Positions 38,342-49,500 of a stretch of DNA of 64,000 nt are shown here, piece by piece (the first letter of the stretch is position 1; every line of letters begins with the position of its first letter). Source of the stretch: Hermodice carunculata (lineage: Eukaryota > Annelida > Polychaeta > Eunicida > Amphinomidae); the NCBI GenBank assembly GCA_964020975.1, contig OZ026616.1, positions 80,696,474 through 80,760,473 of the forward strand, written 5' to 3'. The notes below the pieces were generated by a model. That model did not search any database. It was not told the origin of the DNA and saw only the letters and a list, made by a program, of their open reading frames with translations. The position numbers and the translations under genes are program-made.

Positions 38342-38458
38342 ACAGTTATATTCATCTTTACTTGTTTTACAGTCAATCTGTCCATCACATCCGTAATGAT
38401 GGACAATGTAATAACCATCCTTACATTGGTATTGTCCTACTTTACAAACTTCTATCAT
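38342..38458 (-). CDS. LDL-receptor class A-like module
   Basis: The frame from ATG at 38458 reads MIEVC, then cysteines spaced as in an LDLa repeat across 35 residues (38446-38342). The diagnostic second half CDGQIDCKTSKDEYNC matches C-D-G-x-x-D-C-x-x-S-x-D-E-x-x-C, with the acidic residues that bind calcium in the family. The third cysteine is Tyr (KDGYYI where KDGxCI is usual), leaving one disulphide unpaired. The frame runs on with more cysteines (DVCRYYIG, EVCA) to a TAG near 38280 and stays open upstream to about 38530. This is either an exon of a secreted or membrane protein shared with the ORF at 37415-37921, or a pseudogene. Confidence 0.5.
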
Positions 38459-38530
38459 GATGTCTGACTTTCTTTCATAGATTACACCCCAAATCAGATC
38501 TAATAAAGCAACTGAACCTCTGAGGATTAG

Positions 38531-39240
38531 AGTTTACAAGACGAATATGCACAGGAATAGTCACGTGGCTTGACTGATTAATGGTTTCAAAATACAACAA
38601 AGTTATATTCAAAATGTAAAAATGTACGTGTCATGGAGACACGTACATGTTCTTCCACGGGGGTGTTTTTAAATAATAGTGCATTTGCCATATAAAGTGT
38701 TGAATGTCTTAACTGTCCATGCAAGGTTATCAGATTTTTCCAATGTGTTGGCCTTTTTTGACTGGCGAAATCTTGTGTGTCACTTCTGATCTGACTTGAT
38801 GATATCTTAGCGTAAATTTGTTTGCAGTCACCAAGCTTGATAAATATTACCACTGACAGGTGCATAAAACTTTTCATTTGTGTCGAATCATTAATTTTGT
38901 TAAATATAAATATAAATTAAAACAAAAAGTAAATGCATCTTTTGTCTATGTATGTCCATTGCCTGTAGCAGCTGTGTTGTGTAATAATGCCATATCATCT
39001 ATAAATTGTACATTTTAAACTGGATGACATTTTTGCCCACGAACAAAACCAATGGGACATTCTGATAGGAAGGTATAGTTGCCAAGAGGGGTACAACTAA
39101 AAGATTAATGACAGCAGAAAAGTGTCTTCCCAAATGGCTGCTTAGACTTGGAGAGATATTTAAGCTTGGCAATTTCTAAGTGATTAAACATTTCTGAAGA
39201 TTGTTTGCAAAAATAAAGTTTATTGTCTCTTGATACCTTG
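38531..39240. other. Unassigned region
   Basis: A minus-strand frame at 38587-38877 begins MKSFMHLSVVIFIKLGDC, which looks signal-peptide-like and is upstream of the LDLa module on the same strand, but no splice pair joins them convincingly. Confidence 0.3.
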
Positions 39241-39421
39241 TACAATCAAATCTCCCTATTAAGACCACCTAAGGGACTGAAAAATGTGGTCTTGATAAGG
39301 GAGTGGTCTTAATGGGTATATAATTTGATTAAGGATAAACCCAAATGGGTCTGTACATTGGTGGTCTTAATACATAAATGGTCTCTCTATGGAGATCATC
39401 TTAATTGGAGGTTCTACTGTA
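39241..39421. mobile_element. Pogo-like MITE (TCTCCCTATTAAGACC type)
   Basis: Left TACAATCAAATCTCCCTATT and right AATTGGAGGTTCTACTGTA. The interior repeats GTGGTCTTAAT. Second copy of the 4287-4452 family. Confidence 0.75.
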
Positions 39422-40506
39422 TTTGTCAACTACTGAGTAATTAAGCATTTCTGAAAATTGTTTATACAAATAAAGTTTATTGGCCTCTCAATACCTCGTA
39501 TGTCCGTATTTTTTGATTGACTGGAGTCTGGGACATATACCTTAGTTGCAAACCCTGTCACACACAGTTGGGGATAAAGACACCCCATTAACAGCACACA
39601 ACTATCCTATTGTGTACAACCTTCACACTGGCCTTTGTGATCATAGTATGACTAACCATATACATGTATATGGTATTGCCTTGTACCATCCAAATACCCA
39701 AAACCAAAATGAAAATTGATGGGTGCTTTCAAATTGATTGGACACATTTTGAAAATAGTCTTTTTTTTTTTCTTGGTTTATCCTTAATCAAATACATACA
39801 GCCATTCCACCTTCAAATATGATTTACAAGGTGACAGAGATAAAAGATGAAACAAATTCTTCAGGGAAGTGATTCGGAAGAAGTTAGTTGGGCTTAATTA
39901 ATGTCAAAATTATTTATATGCCATTATGTCTGTCTGTAACAGACATTGTTCACAGAATTTTGTTTGCTTCTTGCTTGCTCCCTCACATCTTAATTTTGTC
40001 TGGATGAGTCCTCAGACATTGTGTATGTATAAACACAAAATTTGCCCAAAATATAAACTAGCGGTGAAGTTGTGCATCTGAGTGTTGATTAATCAAGATA
40101 TTAAAAATAGTGCAAATTGGGAACAATTCATATTTTAAATTCTACATATTACCAAAGGTGTAATAGCTACACGTACAATTTACACTTCAGTTCTTGAGCT
40201 TGTGTTACAGGTTCATCCAATGGACTATGAGCAAATGTTGTAAAATTTTAAATTATGCTGGTTCAGTTCAATTATCTATGGGGAGACATCGACAAAATTG
40301 AACAATACTGTTGCGGTAACTATACATAGAAGACACCTTTTAGACTTTAAGTCATGCTGAAAGAATTTGTTAAAAATCCAAACCTTCCTTTCATGTACAC
40401 AATAGAGATAAGGGAAAAAAAATTGACATGTGTCCCAGTGATCAAATCTCTAACATCTATAAGGTTTGCCTGGAAGATATATTTAATATGTGCATGCGTA
40501 TATATG

Positions 40507-40565
<59 letters not shown>

Positions 40566-40650
40566 CGACCGACCGACCGACTGACTGACTAACTGACAGA
40601 CAGATCACATAGATAGATATCAAAAATAAAAATTACAGATATCTTTTTCT
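39422..40650. other. Spacer with GACA/GACC/GACT microsatellite
   Basis: At about 40507-40600 a tetranucleotide tract shifts stepwise from GACA (about 14 units) to GACC to GACT. No gene recognised. Confidence 0.6.
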
Positions 40651-41070
40651 CTAACCCTTTCCCCCTTAAGCCGGCTTCTAGTCAAACGTCATTGCAACAT
40701 TTTCAGCTAATCTCAACATCAATGAGAAACTGTTTGACTGGGAATTGCAGATGAGACCTATCAAGATGAGATGCCCTGGGTCAGCAACTTCGCTTGGCAT
40801 GGGTTGAGCTCTAAGCTGTTGAATCAGTCTTAACTCATTCCATACCATCGTCACAGGCCTTGGTCAGTGGTTCTGGCACTGCCTGGCAAGTCATGCTGCA
40901 GCTGCCGCAAGGGCCAGAACCACTGACTTAAGACTATGGGCATGTTGGTAGTTGAAAGAAAGCTCTTTTCATGAAGAATTTGAATATGCAATTGTCGTCT
41001 TAAATCTAGGTAAATATACGGGACAGTCAGGGACTGGTATGGAATGAGTTAACTCAAGGGGGAAGTGTTA
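40651..41070. mobile_element. TTAA-type MITE, family 2, hosting a family 3 insertion
   Basis: Left TAACCCTTTCCCCCTTAAGC, right CTCAAGGGGGAAGTGTTA. It is split at its internal GTCTTAA by the family 3 element at 40830-41052. Confidence 0.85.
40830..41052. mobile_element. Intact-looking TTAA-flanked MITE, family 3
   Basis: TTAACTCATTCCATACCATC / ACTGGTATGGAATGAGTTAA. It contains a hairpin pair GTCAGTGGTTCTGGCACTGC / AGGGCCAGAACCACTGAC. The TTAA on each side is a direct duplication of a TTAA present in unoccupied family 2 copies. Confidence 0.9.
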
Positions 41071-42660
41071 CATGTTAAAACAGCTCGTTGCACATATTTG
41101 CCAATTTAGGTGTTCAAGAGTCAAAAATAAATTTTGAACATTATAATCAAATGTGAACCCGTGACTGTTCCTGGGGCACATTGTGAGATGTCAATAAGAT
41201 TTCTATTGTTTTGATACTAACTCGACCCCAAGGGGTCATTCAATGTCACTGTATGATTTCATGTCCATTATCTATGGATTTGACAAAAAAGATTGTGACT
41301 GATTGTAAAAAGAATTATGTTTATGTGATACATAGTGCTGAAATTAAATAAAATAGACCTTTGTATCTTTAATTAACCCTCACGGGTCACAGAAGTCATG
41401 AAAGGTGGTGGCACGGTTGGCTGAGCGGTAAGACGCTCGCCTTTCACCTCTGCGACCCGGGTTCGATTCTCGTCCTGGGCAGCATGTGGAAAAAGTTCCT
41501 ACCACTTTAACCGTGCATGGTGGTTTTCTCCGAGTTCTTCGGTTTCCTCCACTAGGCAAGGTAGGAAGTATACGCTAACATCTGTGCCATGGAGAGTGAC
41601 TCGATAAGTCAGCTTGACTTCTTTCACAATCCATGTAAAACAAATGTGTCTATACTTTATACACTTCAAGAATCTTTAGGTTGGATGATCAGTAGGGGTC
41701 TTACAAATAAAACTTTGAAAGAATATTGTTGTTCACCAGGTTCATTATGAGTGGATCATATCATTTGTATAGGTATGACTGGAGGCATGACTCTGCACTG
41801 CCCTGAAGGGCCAAAGATCATTCAAGGTCAAGACATTAAGTCTGCCCTCTAATCAAAAGGGTTTGATACAGGCAGCGTGTAATGAATATTTTGCACACAG
41901 AATTTCATCAGACAAAGGGCATTTTCACAGCAAACTTTTCTATTGTTTTGACATTGAAAGGTCATTGGAAGTTAATTTAACATAATCTTCATGCTGCATG
42001 GGTTTGATTAAGAGTCCTTGTGATCAATAAATTTTGAACTGATGTGGTTTAATGTTGCTTCATTATCATGTGGTGCTTTACAGCAATTTTCATTGCTTTC
42101 TTGATCACACCCTTAGGAGTCACATATCATTCAAAGCCTCTTAATTATACACTGTATGTATGTCACTATGTAAGCTGTTTATTTCCAAAGAAGAATAGAA
42201 TATTTGTCATTGGTTCATTCTGAATTTTCAGTTAATTTTCTATTATTTTGATCCTGAACCGACCCCATCATCAAACAAGGTCTATTTCAGCTGCTTCTGT
42301 GATTCATTAGTTTACATTAGTGGACCCAAATAATAAATTCCAAACGTTTTTTTTTTTAATCAGTGAGAAAACCTTCTTGATAGCCATCCTGGAAAATGGA
42401 TGCCATATTAATAACAGGTGAAACTGAGTTTGTTTTAAATCTTGAAAGTATCATCTGCTGTAACTACTGTAATCATGTGTCTGGTACCTGTCTGCCAAGT
42501 TTCATACTTCCACCATGCAATAATTGCTTTTCACATATCCACAGGTCAATATTTAATTCTTGCATGTATAAGAAATAAAAAATAATAAAACATGGTGGAG
42601 CTTATATCATTTTTATTTCAGAAAACTTAAGTGTCTTTTTTTACAAATGCAATGTCACAT
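41071..42660. repeat. Decayed repeat region around a SINE
   Basis: The phrase CTATTGTTTTGATACTAA / CTATTGTTTTGACATTGA / CTATTATTTTGATCCTGA recurs at about 41200, 41940 and 42240 with GACCCCAAGGGGTCATT-like neighbours, suggesting a degenerate long-period repeat. No gene seen. Confidence 0.4.
41404..41665 (+). mobile_element. tRNA-derived SINE, family A (full head)
   Basis: The tRNA-like head has A box TGGCTGAGCGGT (41418-41429) and B box GGTTCGATTCT (41460-41470), then a conserved body (AGCATGTGGAAAAAGTTCCT, GGTTTTCTCCGAGTTCTTCG, GGCAAGGTAGGAAGTATACG) and TCTATACT end. It matches the truncated copy at 23105-23335 over about 230 bp. The head is decayed enough from a folding tRNA that it is not called a tRNA gene. 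Confidence 0.85.
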
Positions 42661-43382
42661 TGTGTCTTGAATCTGCTCACACTCTAAGTTTTATGTTTTC
42701 TTCCCTTTGCTCAATCCAGCCTTCAGATTGGTTGATGAATGGCATGGCCATTGATTGGTCCTCCCTGGTTACCATGGTAAAATGCATTACACTATCACAA
42801 ATACAGTCTGTCATTAGATCTGGCATAGAATCAGTGAGTATCCAAATTCACATACATACCTTGCCGAAAAGGGAGTCTTGTCTTAAAGTATCATAAATGA
42901 AATTTTTGATCCAATGGGAAGGAAGATCAAATGGAAAAACACATTACACTTGGAGATATAAGCAGACAGAGAGAAAAAAAATGAGCCCTGCGATATTTTT
43001 TTTTTTTTTTTGTCATACATACTTAGCAGAACAAACAAATGACATAACTTTCAAGAAGGTTAACTTTGATATTGATAAACTTCTAATGTATGTATGCATG
43101 TGTATATCCAAAAGGAACAAATTCTTTTCAACAGACACAAGTTTAAATACCTGCAAGTCACATAGTCCTTAATTCCTATTCCATGTCCATACAGTGTATA
43201 CCATATTACGCCTTGTATACCATATTGCCCCTTGTAAGTCTCCCTACCCTCTGAAGTGTCCCTTTCTTTCATAATTCCAAATATAATTACAACTAAGGCC
43301 CATTTTAAATTCCCAGCAACTTAATGGGGATAATATAACATATATCTTTTTACAACAGTAATGAAATCCAGCCATAGATGGC

Positions 43383-43527
43383 TTATGTCTGATCCACATC
43401 AATGGTGAGGTCTACTTTTGTCATGTCTGTTGGCACAGACATGCCACCCCCTCTTAGACCTGCCAGGAAAACTTGTGGCTTTGGTACATTGCTGTAGTTG
43501 TCTCGTTTTGTCTGTGTAACAGAATCT
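43383..43527 (-). CDS. CFAP206: CFAP206 coding exon 15 and stop
   Basis: 145 bp, DSVTQTKRDNYSNVPKPQ, FLAGLRGGGMSVP, to DVDQT and TAA. Acceptor TTTGCAG. The poly(A) site is not settled; the nearest minus-strand AATAAA that I see is at about 42612-42617. Confidence 0.95.
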
Positions 43528-46500
43528 CTGCAAAGTTAGAACAAAAAGAAAAAGAGATATAGAATTGTTTCATACCTTTCTTTAATGTTATTACAAATAC
43601 ACTTTGCAAATTGAAACAAGAAGATACTTTTTGTCATGTTTACTTTATAATGTCTCACTTAGACTCCTTCATATCACCTTAAGTAATCAATTTTTTTCAG
43701 CATAATGAAGTTGAAATGACAAGAGTTATTGAATATGAGTATGACTTAACTTTTAAGTCTCCATTTTGGTGGGATCATCCCACTTTTTCATCTCGCTGTT
43801 TGGAGGGAGGTTTCCTTTTTTCTTTTCTTTTTTTTTGGGGGGGAGGGTGGTCATAGAAATGGTGCTGACTTGGACAATTAGGCCATCCATCATGAAATCC
43901 ATGCATTTCTGTTTGATTCATGGAGGTATTATACTGTATAATACCTCCATGGTCCAATACAGAATATAGCCATTGCCTAAGAAAAAAACATCTTTTCACA
44001 GTATGTTGATTTTATTAAATCATTTTACAATTTCAAATTGTTGATCTGTATTCATCATATTTCACAGGTTAACTTTTCTATTTATGTCAGGGATATCAAC
44101 TTGAGGCATGTTTGTAAAAGTTATACTCAAAATAATGATTTCATTCATTACTATCCTCTGTCATGTGTTTTTTCAGAGTTAAAATGACAACTTACTTTGG
44201 TAAATAAACTTGTGTGACATTGTCACGTCTCATGTTGCTGAGGTTGGTCTGTACGGAGTGTGTTATTTTTGTCCTCAGATTTGCCTGCAAGAACATATAA
44301 TATATACATGTACATTGCAATGAGCATGTTTTGGGACAGAGGCAGTCTACAAATCTACAATTTAGTGGGAGAAAAATACACAAATGTTCAGTATCAGAAC
44401 ACTGGGAATAATAAAAACCAAATCAGTCATATAAATTACAATTTGTCATTTGTGCATGCAAGTACATTTGCATATACAGTAAAACCTGTCTATTGCGGAC
44501 ACCTGTGGTTCTGACAAAAGTGTCCGCAATAGACAGGTGTCCACAATAGGCAGGGGCTGAACTTTTGGGATCTCAGAGTACATTTGTATCAAAGGAGATA
44601 AACTTGTATAGACTGTCATAAAATATGCACATGTGTACCCATCTACAGCATTTGCTCTCAGTTTTTGTACATTATGCCCAAACTCATCTTAACTTGGGAT
44701 TTTACAGTTATTATCTTTTAAGGGAAAAATTGTGCATGTATGGGTTTACCAGGCTAAAGAAAGTTTGCGTAATTTCTTTTACTAACAGAAAAGAAACAAA
44801 TAACAAACATACCACAGGGATATCATATCCTTTGAGTACAGTATAACTGTATGTGCCATTGTTACAAATTGTGAATAACTTCACATGAGTCTCACTGGGT
44901 TCTTTGTTTTACACTTAATGATTGATCTATGGAGCTTAATTGTTTGACAGAAAAAGTGTGAGCAACCTCACTCAACAGGAGCACCAGTGCTCAGAGACAC
45001 CTGGCATGTTTGTTGAGGCATTACAGCCTAACTGCTTGGCTGAATGAGCTTATTATGTGTTACAGGCCACTGAAGAATGGATTAATTAGTCTTTGATTCC
45101 AGCTTAACATGCACGGCATTGTTCAGGCATTACAGCTTGGACCTTAACAAGTTGCAAAAAATGCATTGATATATTGTGTCCACAATAGACAGGTTGTTTT
45201 TGCATTTGGTACCCCAAAAAGTGTCCGCAATACACAATAGACAGGTGTCCAGTGTAGACAGGTATCACCAATATGAAAATGACTTGAAAATATTCGGTTC
45301 TGGCCAAAACTGTCCGCATTAAGCAGGTGTCCACAGTAGACAGGTGTCCACAAGGACAGGTTTTACTGTAGTTAATTCCATGTTTTGATGCCTAACTATG
45401 CAATGTAATCACCTCTCTGCAAGACAAAAATTTATGAACAAACAAACATGACTTAACAAAATATTTCAATATTAAATAATTAAATCACAAAATTGTTCAC
45501 ACCAAATGAAAATATATATCCATCACATCTTAAAGGTTATTTTCTTACCAATCAAATTGTGTTTCTGGTACACTCACCAGTTTAATAGCCTTCCTCCTGA
45601 GTTCCCACTCATTCCACTCGTAAGACTTGACAATGTTTGGCTCTAGTATATGTGTGTCAGTCTGTGTGCCACTGTCACATTTTGTCACTGGCTTCTCAAT
45701 CATCTTCCCGTGGTCTACTCCCTGAAAATGTCAAGTGAGAGGGTTCTACTCATGGATTAACTCTTTCAACACAGGAAGTGACTGTAGTCCAATTGTCCAC
45801 AGGCTGCAGGATGCGACTGTAATCATATTCCAAGATGGCTGCTAAATTATATGTGGCATTTGACCTTTAAAATGACCATCTGATTTCTCACTACGAAACT
45901 GACTTTACAGTGAAACCTGTCTTGAAAGACCACCTCTATGGATGACCAAATTGTGGTCTTTAAAGACAGGTGATCTCTCATAGGAGGTACAAATAACAAG
46001 AAAAGTACTAAGCAAAGTATGTTGAAAAGGTGGCCTTCCAAGGTAGGTGGTTTCTCAAGACAGGGACCACTGTAGTTCTTATAAGATTTGAAATGAAATT
46101 GTTTTAAAACATCTTTAGATATGAATTGTCGGTTTTTATTAGAGGATAGGATTTGTAACCTGCAGCTTGCCTGTATAAACTGACACAGTTGGCACAAAGT
46201 CCTATGTAGCACAAGTGAAAAACAACTACATAATATTGTTTATCTTTATTTATTGTATTTACTATAAATATATATGATTGATTCAAAAGAACAAAAATGG
46301 ATCAATTTTCAGATGGAATAAATGACAGCATCAGATACATCTTTCTTAGTGTGTTTTAGGTCTTTAATTCCAAGACAGCTGCCAAATGTTGTGACCTTTG
46401 ACCTTGAAAATGACCTTGTGACCTTGAAACTGACCTTGCAAAACAAAAATCATGATGTATATTGCTAGTGCTGACAGGTTGAAATAAAGAGAAGTTTTTT

Positions 46501-49500
46501 TAGACACAAAATGTAGAATCAAATTAGTCAAAATAGTTAAAAAAATATCTGTAGAAATTTAGCACTTACAGGTTAACCTGGGAAGAAATGCAGCAGTGAA
46601 AGAGTTAATTAAGAATGCATTTGTCCTTCTACATGACACCAAATCATGCCTCATAAGAATGACCTTTCAGGGTTCACCATAAATATAACAGGGTGCAAGT
46701 CAATCATTCAATCAATTCTCGTTTCAACCACACAACATCTCACCTGGGGCTGAGTTTCCTGTTAAAGTCCCTTTTTGTGTGTGTTTGTGTTTTGTTTTGT
46801 TTTTGTTTGTTTGTTTGTTTGTTTGTTTGTTTTTTTGAGAGGTAGGGACAAACAAGAATGGCTCATGTCACCTCATGATCACTTAAAATGCAGCAACAGT
46901 AGCTGAACTCTTTCAGTGCCAACTGCCACTTACATGGAACTGCTTAAAACCAAACTGCTCTGAATCATAATAAGGATACTAGATTCATGTTTCCTTGTAA
47001 GAAGAAACCGTTCATTCAAGTACCAGTATGCCTGTGGTTACAAGAATATTATAACCCAGGTCAACAGCTTCCTTCGGTGTGATTTGGGCGCAATGCGACC
47101 AGAACATGCAGAGGGATGCTGTTGACTGAGTCCAAATGTGGCAAAATGTGGCACTGAAAGAGTTAATGAAACACTGCAGGTGGCGCCTGTGTCTGTGTCC
47201 CTCTGTACTGACCTGTGCGTACGGTGTGATGGAGGCAAACTGTGTGTGGAGCTCCAGTAACTGTATCAATTCAGGACTCCTCTTGGCAGCTTCACCAACC
47301 AACCGAATGTACCTACAAAAACACCCAACCTTCTTATTTATGGTTTAACCATGGACCCATCTGGTCTGGAAACCAGCAACCTTTGGCACCTGTCGTCTGG
47401 CTGAAAATGGGAAATGAACTTGGTCTCATCCCTGTTCTTCAAAAGAATAGTTCTGTGGGGTAGATGTGCGTAAATCCCACAATCAACATGGTTGACTATG
47501 GACAATACAAAGTGCTGTACATGTGTGCAGCATTATGCCAGAAGTCCACCATCAGGGAATACATGAGAATGTATTTATGTTTTGACCACAGAACAGCTGG
47601 GTCTTGAAACTGCCCCCTTCTGCACCTTTACTGTGAGAAAGGCGACAAAAAAAAAAAAAAAAAAAAAAATTGCATCCTAACCATACTAAACACACACCTG
47701 TCTGCATCAAAGCTAAACTTCATACTCATTCATATGATGGCTCTTTGAAATACATTTCTCATTTACCAATACTTACAATGCACCAGAGAAAATTGTTCCA
47801 TTTGAAGCATGTATTATGTCAAAACCATTTTCCAAAGCATATTAACAGCAACTGTGACCTGGTAATAATTGGCAATGGAACAAACACAACTTTTGAAATA
47901 TTAGATGCCTGAACATTTAAATGTGTCATTTTTTTGCAGTAACTCTCTCACTTCCAGGTGACTCCTTTTAACCCTTTTTTGCCAAGTTTTGACTGAATCT
48001 ACAGCTTTCCTTGGTGCCCTTTGGGCACATTGCACCAAAGTGCATCAAGGAAAACTGTTGACCTGAACCATGACTACTGTCTCTGTAACTGTTGACTTGC
48101 TGGTACTGGAATGACAGGTCAGTTCACACACAAAAAAATAAGAATCTATTTTATTCTTATGTTAATTCACAGCACATCGATATTTGTTGATTAATCAGAG
48201 TTAAATGATTTTGATCCAAATAATCATTGCCATGAGTCCTTTACTTGTGGAAATGACACAGAGAAAGTAGAAGATCCACATGTATATAAATGTTAAATAC
48301 CAAATAATGCATACCCTTCTGGATTTTGTGCAAACTCCATTGCAGCCATCTTGGAGGAGAACGCATAGTATCGCTGTTGGTATTGCAAGACTCCAATGTC
48401 TGGATTTGCAGCTAATAACAGACGATCAAACCTGACCAGAGCCCATCCACAGTAACCCTGTTAAGACATATCAAATATTTCACACATTCCACATCTGTAA
48501 AGTCTGCAGGTACACCAGCATGGACAAGTGTAATATGTTCGGTCCTGGTCTTGCTTATTTGTCCACAGCATGCTGTGTAAGATAGTGGTGTCATTAAAGG
48601 GCCCACTAGCAGGATTTATTGGAATCTCCTCTGCAAATCTTTTTGGACAAATATTTGTCACCTGTACCCTGACTCTTTCAGTGCCAAATTTTGGACTGAG
48701 AAAAGCTGCTGACTTGGGATATTTTCCCTGGAACTATAATCATGCTGTTACTTGAATGAAAGTTTTTTTACGAGGAAAACAAACCAGAATCCTAATGATA
48801 ATTCAGACTAGTTTGACTTAAGTAGATAGACTTTAGTCATGATTGGCACTGTAGGGTTAACAGACGGTATGCAGCAAAGAAAAACAGATAACAAATTTCA
48901 AGTTTGTCCATCCTCAGCCATTTTGAACTAAAAATACAGTGAATACATTTATTTTCACGGGCATCAATTTTCAGGGTTTTTGCATATTGGACCTTTCACG
49001 GAAACTTTAAATTCACTAGTTTTGTTGCAATTCCTATCAACACCATGTTAAAAATATATTTCACTGGGTTCTCATTTTCATGGTTTTGAAGCATCAGCGA
49101 TTAACAAGCGAAAATAAGAACACAGCGAAATTAAATGAATTCACAGCGGTAAATCTCCCTCTCCCTTACTTCAAACATATATACATGTATGTATGAAACC
49201 ACTTACTCCATGCAATATGTATGAAACCACTTTATCTATATGCTACATAGAAAAACACTTACCCTATACTGCAGATGCAACTTGTTGAAATTTTTTGTTG
49301 TTTCTGGGAAAAGCCAATCTAGTTTGGGTGCTTTCTTGAGATCTACTCGGTTCTCTGACCCACTGGTCTGAAAGATTCATGCTTGTAATGTTACATTTTG
49401 GCAAAATTAAATAAATGAATAAAATAACATATTTAAAAAAATAAAACACTTGCAATTCAAAAATATATGAGATAATGAACTTTTTTTTTCACGCAAAACT

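Noticed and set aside
41404-41480. Functional tRNA gene
   Set aside because: A and B boxes are present, but the conserved 3' body continues for 180 bp and recurs at 23.1 kb, so it is a SINE.
42766-42780. RFX X-box GTTACCATGGTAAA
   Set aside because: The last base departs from the consensus and it lies 3' of CFAP206, not at its promoter.
45104-45353. Minus-strand frames with repeated VYCGH words
   Set aside because: Product of the iterated GTCCGCAATAGACAGG words in a DNA transposon end.
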